A DNA stretch of 38,828 bases from a virus: positions 1 to 38,828 of the IMG/VR virus record IMGVR_UViG_3300008267_000127; one strand, given 5' to 3'. Below the pieces are notes generated by a model. The model worked only from the letters and a program-made list of their open reading frames with translations. It searched no databases and had not been told where the DNA came from. How positions within the stretch are numbered: the first letter of the stretch is position 1; every line of letters begins with the position of its first letter. The translations under genes were made by a program, and so were the position numbers. Shown piece by piece: positions 28,644 through 34,931 of this stretch.

Positions 28644-30031
28644 CGTATGAAGAATATCTTGCCGCCAAGCTGGCGATTGACCCGCCAACCGGCATTGACG
28701 AGCCTGGCGACCTTCACCCGTCGCTATTCGGCTATCAGTCGGACATTGTGCGGTGGGCGCTTCGCCGTGGCCGTGCTGCTATTTTTGCAGGCACTGGGCT
28801 TGGCAAAACGCGCATGGCCATTGAGTGGGCAACGCACGCTGCCAATTTCACCGGCAAGCCGACGCTGATCTTGACCCCGCTTGCCGTGGCCGCGCAATTC
28901 GTGGCTGAGGGGGATACGTTTGGCCGTCCGGTCATTCGCGCCACGTCTCAAGCGGATATTGCCGGCAATGGCGTCTATGTCACTAACTATGACAAGCTGT
29001 CACGTTTTGACCTTGCAGCGTTCGGCGGCATTGTGCTGGATGAAAGCAGCATCCTCAAGGCGCATGACGGCAAGACGCGGGCGGCGTTGATCGAGGCGGC
29101 GCAAGCCATCCCGTTTCGGCTTGCGGCAACTGCCACGCCAGCCCCAAACGATTATATGGAATTGGGCAACCATGCCGAGTTCCTTGGTGTCATGTCCTAT
29201 TCGGAAATGCTGGCCATGTTCTTTGTTCATGACGGCGGCGACACGGCGAAGTGGCGTTTGAAAAAACATGCCGAGGCTGATTTTTGGCGATGGATGTGCA
29301 GTTGGGCTGTTATGCTGACAAAGCCAAGCGACCTTGGCTATGATGACACGGCGCACAAGCTGCCGCCGCTGTTGACCAATCAGCACACGGTTGCCGTTGA
29401 ATACAAATCCAGCATCGAGACAGGGCTATTGTTTCCGGTGGAAGCCCGCACGATGCAAGAGCGGCTGGGCGCGCGGCGTGATAGCATCGCCGATCGTGTG
29501 GAATGTGCTGCGTCACTCATCAACGGTAACAACCGGCCATGGGTGGCATGGTGCAATCTCAACGGTGAAGCTGACGCGCTTGCGGCGGCTATTCCTGGTG
29601 CGGTCAACGTCTCCGGCTCCGATAGTGAGGCAATCAAGGAAGCGCGTCTTGAAGCGTTTGCGCGCGGCGATATTCGTGTGCTGGTCACTAAGCCGTCAAT
29701 CTGCGGCTTTGGCATGAACTGGCAGCATTGCGCCGATACGGCTTTTGTGGGCCTCAATGATAGCTTTGAGCAGGTCTTTCAGGCGGTGCGGCGTTTCTGG
29801 CGTTTTGGGCAGACTAAGCCGGTCAATGTCCACTTCATCGCCGCTGAGACAGAAGGCGCGGTGGTGGCGAACCTGCAACGCAAGGAAGCCGACGCCAACC
29901 GAATGATTGCATCAATGGTGCATCACATGGCCGATATTACATCGGCTCAAATCAAGGGCGTAGTGCGCGACAAAGCGGGCTATCAGCCAAAACCAACGGC
30001 GCTGCCGTCTTTTCTGGGGAAAGTAGCATGA
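28640..30031 (+). CDS. SNF2/DEAD-type superfamily 2 helicase
   Basis: The 463-aa product has the SF2 motif set: Walker A AGTGLGKT (residues 50-57), Walker B LDESS (133-137), motif III TATPAPN (164-170), and C-terminal QAVRRFWRFGQTKPV (381-395, motif VI). Motif Q-like YQSDIVRWAL is near 32-41. Phage helicases of this type work in replication, recombination or ejection of proteins from DNA. Start is GTG 28640, overlapping the previous stop. It is followed by the methyltransferase with a 4-base overlap. Confidence 0.86.
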   Translation: MTYEEYLAAKLAIDPPTGIDEPGDLHPSLFGYQSDIVRWALRRGRAAIFAGTGLGKTRMAIEWATHAANFTGKPTLILTPLAVAAQFVAEGDTFGRPVIRATSQADIAGNGVYVTNYDKLSRFDLAAFGGIVLDESSILKAHDGKTRAALIEAAQAIPFRLAATATPAPNDYMELGNHAEFLGVMSYSEMLAMFFVHDGGDTAKWRLKKHAEADFWRWMCSWAVMLTKPSDLGYDDTAHKLPPLLTNQHTVAVEYKSSIETGLLFPVEARTMQERLGARRDSIADRVECAASLINGNNRPWVAWCNLNGEADALAAAIPGAVNVSGSDSEAIKEARLEAFARGDIRVLVTKPSICGFGMNWQHCADTAFVGLNDSFEQVFQAVRRFWRFGQTKPVNVHFIAAETEGAVVANLQRKEADANRMIASMVHHMADITSAQIKGVVRDKAGYQPKPTALPSFLGKVA

Positions 30032-30918
30032 CTATCGAAGCACTGAACTATGCCGAGGGCAAGGATTGGGCGATCTGGAACGGCGATTGCATTGAGGTTA
30101 TGCGCCAGCTTCCCGATGCAAGCGTGGGATATTCTGTCTTTTCGCCGCCATTTGCCAGCCTTTACACCTACAGCAACAGCGACCGCGACCTTGGTAACTG
30201 CAAAGATGGTGACGACTTTCTGCACCACTATGGGTTTGTCATGGAGCAGCTTGCCCGCGTGGTGAAGCCGGGCCGTCTTATCTCGATGCACTGCATGGAT
30301 ATGCCGACAAGCAAGACGCGTGACGGCGTGATCGGCGCGCGCGACTTCCCCGGCGAACTAATCCGCGCAGGGCAAGAGCATGGCCTGATTTTTCACAGCC
30401 GCGTTTGCATCTGGAAAGATCCTGTTACGGCAATGCAGCGCACGAAGGCCATCGGCCTGCTTTACAAGCAGATCAAGAAAGACAGTTGCATGAGCCGGCA
30501 GGGCTTTGCCGATTACATCGTGACCATGCGCGTGCCTGGCGACAATCCTGAGCCTGTGACACACACCGAGGATGGTTTTCCAGTCGGACTGTGGCAAAAG
30601 TATGCTTCGCCCGTTTGGATGGACATTGACCCATCTGATACGCTGCAATACCGCGCCGCCCGCGAGGCAGAGGATGAGCGCCATATCTGCCCGTTGCAGC
30701 TTGGCGTTATCCGCCGTTGCATTGAACTGTGGAGCAATCCCGGCGACGTGGTTTTATCGCCTTTTGCCGGCATCGGCAGCGAGGTTTATACCGCTGTGCA
30801 GATGGGCCGGCGCGGCATCGGCATTGAACTTAAGCCGTCATACTTTGAGCAGGCGCAGCGCAACATGGCTGATGTGCATTCTGACATGGGCGGATTGTTT
30901 AGCGAGGGGGCCGCATGA
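30028..30918 (+). CDS. DNA methyltransferase, SPPF type (N4C/N6A class)
   Basis: The 296-aa product has catalytic motif IV SPPF (39-42), after WNGDCIEVMRQLPD, and AdoMet-binding motif I SPFAGIGSE (244-252) at the C-terminal side, followed by IGIELKPSYFEQA. This order is that of beta-class DNA methyltransferases; SPPF is most usual in N4-cytosine enzymes but does not exclude N6-adenine. No restriction partner is nearby, so it is an orphan that could guard phage DNA against host restriction or regulate transcription. Confidence 0.85.
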   Translation: MTIEALNYAEGKDWAIWNGDCIEVMRQLPDASVGYSVFSPPFASLYTYSNSDRDLGNCKDGDDFLHHYGFVMEQLARVVKPGRLISMHCMDMPTSKTRDGVIGARDFPGELIRAGQEHGLIFHSRVCIWKDPVTAMQRTKAIGLLYKQIKKDSCMSRQGFADYIVTMRVPGDNPEPVTHTEDGFPVGLWQKYASPVWMDIDPSDTLQYRAAREAEDERHICPLQLGVIRRCIELWSNPGDVVLSPFAGIGSEVYTAVQMGRRGIGIELKPSYFEQAQRNMADVHSDMGGLFSEGAA

Positions 30919-31253
30919 TAGTGCTGCTATGGCCAGACAAACGTCTGTCACCTAACGCCCGCACACACTTCATGCAGCGCAGCCGTGTCGCCAGGATCGC
31001 CAAGATGGACGCAGCAACGCTGGCATACGCCGCAAAGCTTGTGCTGCCCACTGATGGCCCGATCCGCGTGCTGTGGACGCTGCACCCACCAGACAAGCGC
31101 TCGCGCGATATGGACAACGTAATCGCCAGCCTGAAGCACGCACAAGATGGCGTGGCGCTGGCATGGCGCGTTAACGACGCAAGGTTTGTGCCAACGTATC
31201 AATGGGGCGAACCCGTGCGAGGCGGGCGTGTGACGTTTGAGGTGATAGCATGA
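30915..31253 (+). CDS. rusA: RusA-type Holliday junction resolvase
   Basis: The 112-aa product (E. coli RusA is 120 aa) has LSPNARTHFMQRSRVAR near 11-27, then HPPDKRSRDMDNVIASLKHAQDGV near 57-80 with the catalytic D65 and D67, and WRVNDARF near 84-91 with a third Asp (D88). It should cut four-way junctions before packaging, working with ERF, NinB and SSB. It overlaps its neighbours by four bases. Confidence 0.9.
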   Translation: MIVLLWPDKRLSPNARTHFMQRSRVARIAKMDAATLAYAAKLVLPTDGPIRVLWTLHPPDKRSRDMDNVIASLKHAQDGVALAWRVNDARFVPTYQWGEPVRGGRVTFEVIA

Positions 31254-32074
31254 CAAGGATTGCGATCTGGTTTAGCTGCGGTGCCGCCAGCGCGGTTGCT
31301 GCAAAGCTGATTTTGTCTGAACAACCCGACGCCGTTGTGGCCTATTGCGAGACCGGTATCGAGCATCCCGACAACGAACGGTTTATGGCCGATTGCGTGC
31401 GCTGGTTCAATGTGCCGATTAAGCGGCTGTCAAATCCTGAGTATGCCGACACTTGGGATGTGTGGGAACAGCGCCGCTATATTGCTGGCATTGCGGGCGC
31501 CCCATGCACCGGGGCGCTGAAAAAGCAGCCGCGCATTGCTTTCCAGCAGCCCGGCGATACGCATGTTTTTGGTTACACTGCCGATAGCGAGGATGTGGAG
31601 CGCGCCGACAGGTTCCGCCAGCATAATCCTGAATTGTTGGTGCGCTTTCCGCTGATCGAGCGCGGCATCACAAAACAAGCCTGCCTCGCCATGTTGCAAA
31701 GCGCCGGCATCGAACTGCCGCCCATGTATGCTCTAGGCTTTCAGAACAACAACTGCATCCCATGCCCGAAGGCCACTAGCCCAAATTACTGGGCGGCAAT
31801 GCGCCTGCACTTTCCGGCAGAGTTTGCCCGCATGGTGGCGCTGTCCCGTGAACTGGGCGCACGATTGGCGCGGATGCCCGGCGATGTGCGGGTATTCATT
31901 GATGAGGTGCCGGCAGATTGGCCGACGCTTAACCCGATTGCGCCAGCGTGCGACTTTCTTTGCCACATTGCAGAGCAAGATTTGCGAGACAACGAAAAGG
32001 CCGCCGCAGACACGAAGCCCACGGCGGCCAGTTTGGATGTGCACCACAGGGGAGAGGATGCAAGCAATGGATAA
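31250..32074 (+). CDS. PAPS-reductase-like PP-loop ATPase
   Basis: The 274-aa product has a modified PP-loop FSCGAASAVAAKL (8-20), where PAPS reductases have SGGxDS, followed by AYCETGIEHPDNERF near 31-45, typical of this class. GAPCTGALKKQP near 83-94 and NNCIPCPKA near 166-174 carry Cys pairs that may bind metal. Such phage proteins are related to PAPS reductase/DndC-like enzymes. Substrate unknown; tRNA or DNA sulfur/adenylyl chemistry are possibilities. It lies between RusA and the DnaA-like gene. Confidence 0.8.
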   Translation: MTRIAIWFSCGAASAVAAKLILSEQPDAVVAYCETGIEHPDNERFMADCVRWFNVPIKRLSNPEYADTWDVWEQRRYIAGIAGAPCTGALKKQPRIAFQQPGDTHVFGYTADSEDVERADRFRQHNPELLVRFPLIERGITKQACLAMLQSAGIELPPMYALGFQNNNCIPCPKATSPNYWAAMRLHFPAEFARMVALSRELGARLARMPGDVRVFIDEVPADWPTLNPIAPACDFLCHIAEQDLRDNEKAAADTKPTAASLDVHHRGEDASNG

Positions 32075-32423
32075 CGCAAACGAGCAGCCGATGCAATACC
32101 GTCGCCGCGATGTGTTACGGGTATGCAGCAGATACTATCCCAAGACGCCGCGCCAAGAACGCATGTTGATTGTGGCCTGCGTTGCCGAACGGTTTGGCGT
32201 GACCGTCGATCAGATCATGAGCGACACGCGTAAGCAACCTATTGCCGCTGCTCGCCAGGCAGCCATGCGCGCCATTTGGGTAAAGTATGGCGATAGCACG
32301 CCAGTCATTGGCAGGATGTTCAACCGTGACCACACAACCGTCATGCACGCGCTGGGCAAGATCAACAAGCCGAGGGCTGTGTATAGTGGGGACAACGCGC
32401 CTGCCGATATTGCAACCGCGTGA
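32067..32423 (+). CDS. DnaA domain-IV-only protein
   Basis: The 118-aa product ends in a DnaA C-terminal DNA-binding domain: VAERFGVTVDQIMSDTRKQP near 39-58, AARQAAMRAIW near 61-71, and the DnaA signature NRDHTTVMHALGKI near 86-99. No AAA+ domain is present. ATG 32067 has AGAGG nine bases upstream; an in-frame ATG 32058 is possible. It could bind DnaA boxes or a phage origin, compete with host DnaA, or guide the initiator encoded just downstream. Confidence 0.84.
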   Translation: MDNANEQPMQYRRRDVLRVCSRYYPKTPRQERMLIVACVAERFGVTVDQIMSDTRKQPIAAARQAAMRAIWVKYGDSTPVIGRMFNRDHTTVMHALGKINKPRAVYSGDNAPADIATA

Positions 32424-32442
32424 CAATCGGCGCATAAACGAA

Positions 32443-32474
32443 GCGCCGGCCCCTCGGGCGAGAGAAGCCGGCGC
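32443..32474 (+). promoter_or_regulatory. Long hairpin upstream of the replication gene
   Basis: GCGCCGGC (32443-32450) pairs perfectly with GCCGGCGC (32467-32474). Within the loop CTCG (32453-32456) and CGAG (32459-32462) pair too, so a two-tier hairpin can form. No U-tract follows. It lies between the DnaA-like and replication genes and may be part of an origin, a processing site or a translation control element. Confidence 0.5.
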
Positions 32475-32501
32475 AGGTGTAACCGTTGAAAGGTAACGGC
32501 T

Positions 32502-32570
32502 ATGAACACTGATACACAAGCGCGCCTGCGCTCGCAAGATGCGGGATATACGCCAGAGGGCAATTCATGA
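32502..32570 (+). CDS. Possible leader peptide, 22 aa
   Basis: A 22-codon frame (MNTDTQARLRSQDAGYTP...) starts at ATG 32502 with GAAAGG eight bases upstream; the ribosome site sits in the loop of a small hairpin (CCGTT/AACGG). Its TGA overlaps the ATG of the replication protein (ATGA), so it may serve as a coupling leader. The peptide is polar and without family. Confidence 0.42.
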   Translation: MNTDTQARLRSQDAGYTPEGNS

Positions 32571-33316
32571 GCCGCTGGTTCCGCTTTTACGCCGAAGCAA
32601 TGCGTAATCCAAAAGTGATGCGGCTGGCAGATAATGACTTCCGGCTATGGGTTCGCCTGCTTGCCGTGGCATCTGAAAACGATGGTCGCTTGCCACCGAT
32701 TGCCGACCTTAAGCTACTGCTTAACGCCCGTTTAGACCGGCTTGCAGACGGGTTGCAGAGGCTTATAAACTCTGGCTTAATCGACGTTGCAGGGCAAGGT
32801 TATGAGCCTCATAATTGGAGCAAGTTCCAATATAAATCAGACACTTCGACGCCACGTGTAACGTTACATCGCGCAAAACGAAACGTTACTGTAACGCCCC
32901 CAGATACAGAAGCAGATACAGAAGAGATAGCTAACGCTATCTCTAAAGAGCGGGACAAGCCCGCTCGCAAACGCGCTTATCGTTGCCCGGATGATTGGCA
33001 GCCGAAGCCATTGCCAGCCGAGGTCATGGCAAAACTAACGATGATGCCGAGCGATTGGCTGGAGCAAAAACTGGCAGCCATGAAGGATTGGTCAAAGGCC
33101 AGTCCAAACGGTGCCAAGCTAGATTGGGATGCAACTTGGCGCGGATGGGTGCGCCGTGAACTGGAAAAGGAACCGAAGTATGGCAATGGACACATGGAGC
33201 GACATAACGGGCAGGGCGGTGGCCAGTATCGGCGCAGTCCCGGCCTCGAATGGGCAAAGCAGCAATTTGCCATCGGAGACGACAGCGGAACCATTGAAGC
33301 CGACGCCTGGACATAA
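32567..33316 (+). CDS. Replication initiator/replisome organiser
   Basis: The 249-aa product starts SRWFRFYAEAMRNPKVMRL, then a winged-helix-like FRLWVRLLAVASENDG and RLADGLQRLINSGLIDVAGQ near 57-77, typical of the N-terminal domain of lambda O-like and DnaD-like phage replication proteins. The middle is basic and unstructured, and a helical C-terminal region (SDWLEQKLAAMKDWSKA) is like those that recruit helicase loaders. It follows the DnaA-domain protein and hairpin, a layout typical of phage origins. Its 3' end overlaps the next gene by 137 bases. Confidence 0.75.
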   Translation: MSRWFRFYAEAMRNPKVMRLADNDFRLWVRLLAVASENDGRLPPIADLKLLLNARLDRLADGLQRLINSGLIDVAGQGYEPHNWSKFQYKSDTSTPRVTLHRAKRNVTVTPPDTEADTEEIANAISKERDKPARKRAYRCPDDWQPKPLPAEVMAKLTMMPSDWLEQKLAAMKDWSKASPNGAKLDWDATWRGWVRRELEKEPKYGNGHMERHNGQGGGQYRRSPGLEWAKQQFAIGDDSGTIEADAWT

Positions 33317-33830
33317 GCGGGCGATTGCTGAACTTGCCTTGCGCTTTCCGGCTGGCCGGGAATACGATCCCGACCAATACCAGTTGCGGCTGGAATATCT
33401 TGCCAAGGATACGGCGCATATCGCGGTGGGCCTTCTACGCCAAGCCTGCGACCGGGTGGCACAGACGGCGCGTGGCTTGCCCTACGCCAGCGAGATTTTG
33501 ACGGCAGCAACGGCGATTGTTGGAGAGCGCCAGCGCGTCAATCCAAACGAACGGCAGACGGTCAACAGCGATGGCGAGTTCATCAACCCCGGCGATGTGC
33601 CGATTGGCCATCCCGGCGAAAACGTGGAACGTTGTAAGGAACGCAATTGCCAGCTTGCACGTGACGGCGCGGCTTATCGTGTCTTTCCGGTGGGCCGGTT
33701 TAACATGGGCCGGGTGCAGGTTGAGGATGATAACGCGATTGCGCCTACCCATATTTGCAACCGTGACGGCACGTTTCGCAATCGGCACCAGGATAGCGGC
33801 GAAGTGTCGGGATTGTGGCCACGCCAATGA
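33180..33830 (+). CDS. Hypothetical replication-associated protein, 216 aa
   Basis: ATG 33180 with AAGGA eight bases upstream opens a frame that overlaps the 3' end of the replication gene by 137 bases. The protein has GHKRAIAELALRFPAGREYDP, then YQLRLEYLAKDTAHIAVGLL near 77-96 (split), and DRVAQTARGLPYASEIL; the later part includes CKERNCQLARDG and NRDGTFRNRHQDSG. Position next to the initiator suggests a helicase loader or accessory, but no P-loop is seen. It might be a zinc-binding protein. Starting later is possible. Confidence 0.6.
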   Translation: MAMDTWSDITGRAVASIGAVPASNGQSSNLPSETTAEPLKPTPGHKRAIAELALRFPAGREYDPDQYQLRLEYLAKDTAHIAVGLLRQACDRVAQTARGLPYASEILTAATAIVGERQRVNPNERQTVNSDGEFINPGDVPIGHPGENVERCKERNCQLARDGAAYRVFPVGRFNMGRVQVEDDNAIAPTHICNRDGTFRNRHQDSGEVSGLWPRQ

Positions 33831-33859
33831 TTGACGCCCGCAAAACGCCGCGCTATTGT
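33831..33859 (+). promoter_or_regulatory. Promoter (P4) of the HTH gene, probably leaderless
   Basis: TTGACG (33831-33836) and TATTGT (33854-33859) are 17 bases apart. The spacer carries AAACGCCGCGCTA (33843-33855), a copy of the shared 13-mer. Six bases separate the -10 end from the ATG at 33866, which puts the start codon at or near +1; CCCCCC precedes it and there is no ribosome site, so a leaderless mRNA is expected. Confidence 0.68.
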
Positions 33860-33865
33860 CCCCCC

Positions 33866-34129
33866 ATGACACAGCCCGCATCGCCTACGCCTGCCGAGAT
33901 CATCGCCTTTCGTGAAGCGCGCGGCATGACGCAACGTGAGATAGCAAACGCGCTAGGCGTTCACGCTGTCACATGGTCACGCTGGGAGTGCGGCAAGCTG
34001 TCGGTCAATCCAGACCGTTGGCGCGTGCTGCTGACAAAGCAAGTGCTGGCATCGGCTGGAAGCGCAAGGGACAAGCTGGCATCTGTGGCGCATGTGATTG
34101 AGCATGGAACGCTGGAGGCAGCGGCATGA
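33866..34129 (+). CDS. XRE-type HTH regulator, probable autoregulated repressor
   Basis: The 87-aa product has the HTH MTQREIANALGVHAVTWSRW near 21-40, followed by ECGKLSVNPDRWRVLL, typical of XRE/Cro-like DNA-binding domains. It is short, with no room for a LexA-like protease or large dimer domain, so it is more Cro-like than cI-like. An in-frame upstream start at 33815 has no ribosome site and crosses the promoter. The P4 promoter that drives it carries the same 13-mer as P1-P3, so it is the best candidate to bind that site and repress itself and the early promoters. The next gene overlaps by ATGA. Confidence 0.78.
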   Translation: MTQPASPTPAEIIAFREARGMTQREIANALGVHAVTWSRWECGKLSVNPDRWRVLLTKQVLASAGSARDKLASVAHVIEHGTLEAAA

Positions 34130-34272
34130 CCGCGCTTGACCTGCTCGCCAAATACCGCGCCCATTGGCAAGCCATGAGCGACGCCAGCCTATCCGCAGAG
34201 ATAGCACTATGGGAAGGCACGTCTCGCGGTGAGGCGCTGATGATGCTGCAACGGGAGAGAGGCAATGGATGA
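34126..34272 (+). CDS. Small protein, 48 aa
   Basis: The 48-aa product (MTALDLLAKYRAHWQAMSDA...) is an amphipathic, acidic/Ala-rich helix pair ending MMLQRERGNG. ATG 34126 overlaps the preceding stop (ATGA). Function unknown. Confidence 0.5.
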   Translation: MTALDLLAKYRAHWQAMSDASLSAEIALWEGTSRGEALMMLQRERGNG

Positions 34273-34333
34273 CAACTGGATACAGCTTCGCAAAGAGCGA
34301 GGCTATGGTATGCACAATCTGGAGCAAGCATGA
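34265..34333 (+). CDS. Possible micropeptide, 22 aa
   Basis: A 22-codon frame starts at ATG 34265 with a strong site (GGGAGAG, five bases upstream) and overlaps its neighbours at both ends (TGA with the following ATG as ATGA). It reads MDDNWIQLRKERGYGMHNLE. Its start (MDDN) resembles the MDDN of the next gene. It could be a coupling leader or a real small protein. Confidence 0.4.
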   Translation: MDDNWIQLRKERGYGMHNLEQA

Positions 34334-34524
34334 TGGATGACAACCTGGAAGGCTACGCAGACGGCATCAGCGGTCACCCCAAGCAAGACAGACGCTGCGG
34401 TGAATACCGTGAATGGCGCGACTATGAGAACGGTTACGCGCTTGGCAGCGATGACGCGGCTGTGATGGAAGGCAACCGCGCATTTGCTGCATGGGCCGAT
34501 GGCATGGCTGATGGGGACGCATAA
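34330..34524 (+). CDS. Hypothetical acidic protein, 64 aa
   Basis: The 64-aa product (MMDDNLEGYADGIS...) is acidic with aromatic and Gly residues (EYREWRDYENGYALGSDDAA, then FAAWADGMADGDA). GGAG lies five bases upstream. ATG 34330 overlaps the preceding stop; its own stop overlaps the small-terminase start by one base (TAATG). No family recognised. DNA-mimic-like acidity (about 15 Asp/Glu) is visible. Confidence 0.55.
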   Translation: MMDDNLEGYADGISGHPKQDRRCGEYREWRDYENGYALGSDDAAVMEGNRAFAAWADGMADGDA

Positions 34525-34931
34525 TGGGAAGGCCATCACTCAAAACGCCAGAACTGTGCGACGAGATTGAGCAGCGTTTGTCGAAAGGCGAGCCGTTGCT
34601 GCAAATCTGCCGTGATGAGTGGATGCCGACAGCAAGAGCGGTTTATAATTGGATGGATGCCGACGCCGAGCTTTCTTCGCGCATCGCGCGCGCGCGAGAC
34701 CTTGGTTATGACGCCATTGCGATGGAAAGCCTTGAGATTATCGACACGCCACCGGAGCGCGTTGAAGGCAAGATTGATAGCGCGTCTGTGCAATGGGCAA
34801 AGAACCGCGCCGAGCATCGCCTTAAGCTTTTGGCCAAGTGGTCGCCCAACAAATACGGCGACAAGGTTGAGCACGAACACAAGGGCAGCCTGAACCTAGT
34901 GCAAGCATCCTCGCTAGACGAGAAGCTGTGA
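34524..34931 (+). CDS. Terminase small subunit
   Basis: The 135-aa product starts MGRPSLKTPELCDEIEQRLSKGE (split) and continues ICRDEWMPTARAVYNWMDAD near 28-47, a standard small-terminase HTH pattern (R-P-S-x-x-T-P-E-L...I..R...G....IC.D...P....V..W). It recognises the packaging site and recruits the large subunit. The pac site is often within this gene in P22-type phages. GTGA overlap with the large subunit. Confidence 0.88.
   Translation: MGRPSLKTPELCDEIEQRLSKGEPLLQICRDEWMPTARAVYNWMDADAELSSRIARARDLGYDAIAMESLEIIDTPPERVEGKIDSASVQWAKNRAEHRLKLLAKWSPNKYGDKVEHEHKGSLNLVQASSLDEKL

Noticed and set aside
33815-33865. Upstream in-frame GTG start for the HTH gene
   Set aside because: No ribosome site and it lies across the -35/-10 promoter boxes; ATG 33866 gives a standard XRE N-terminus.
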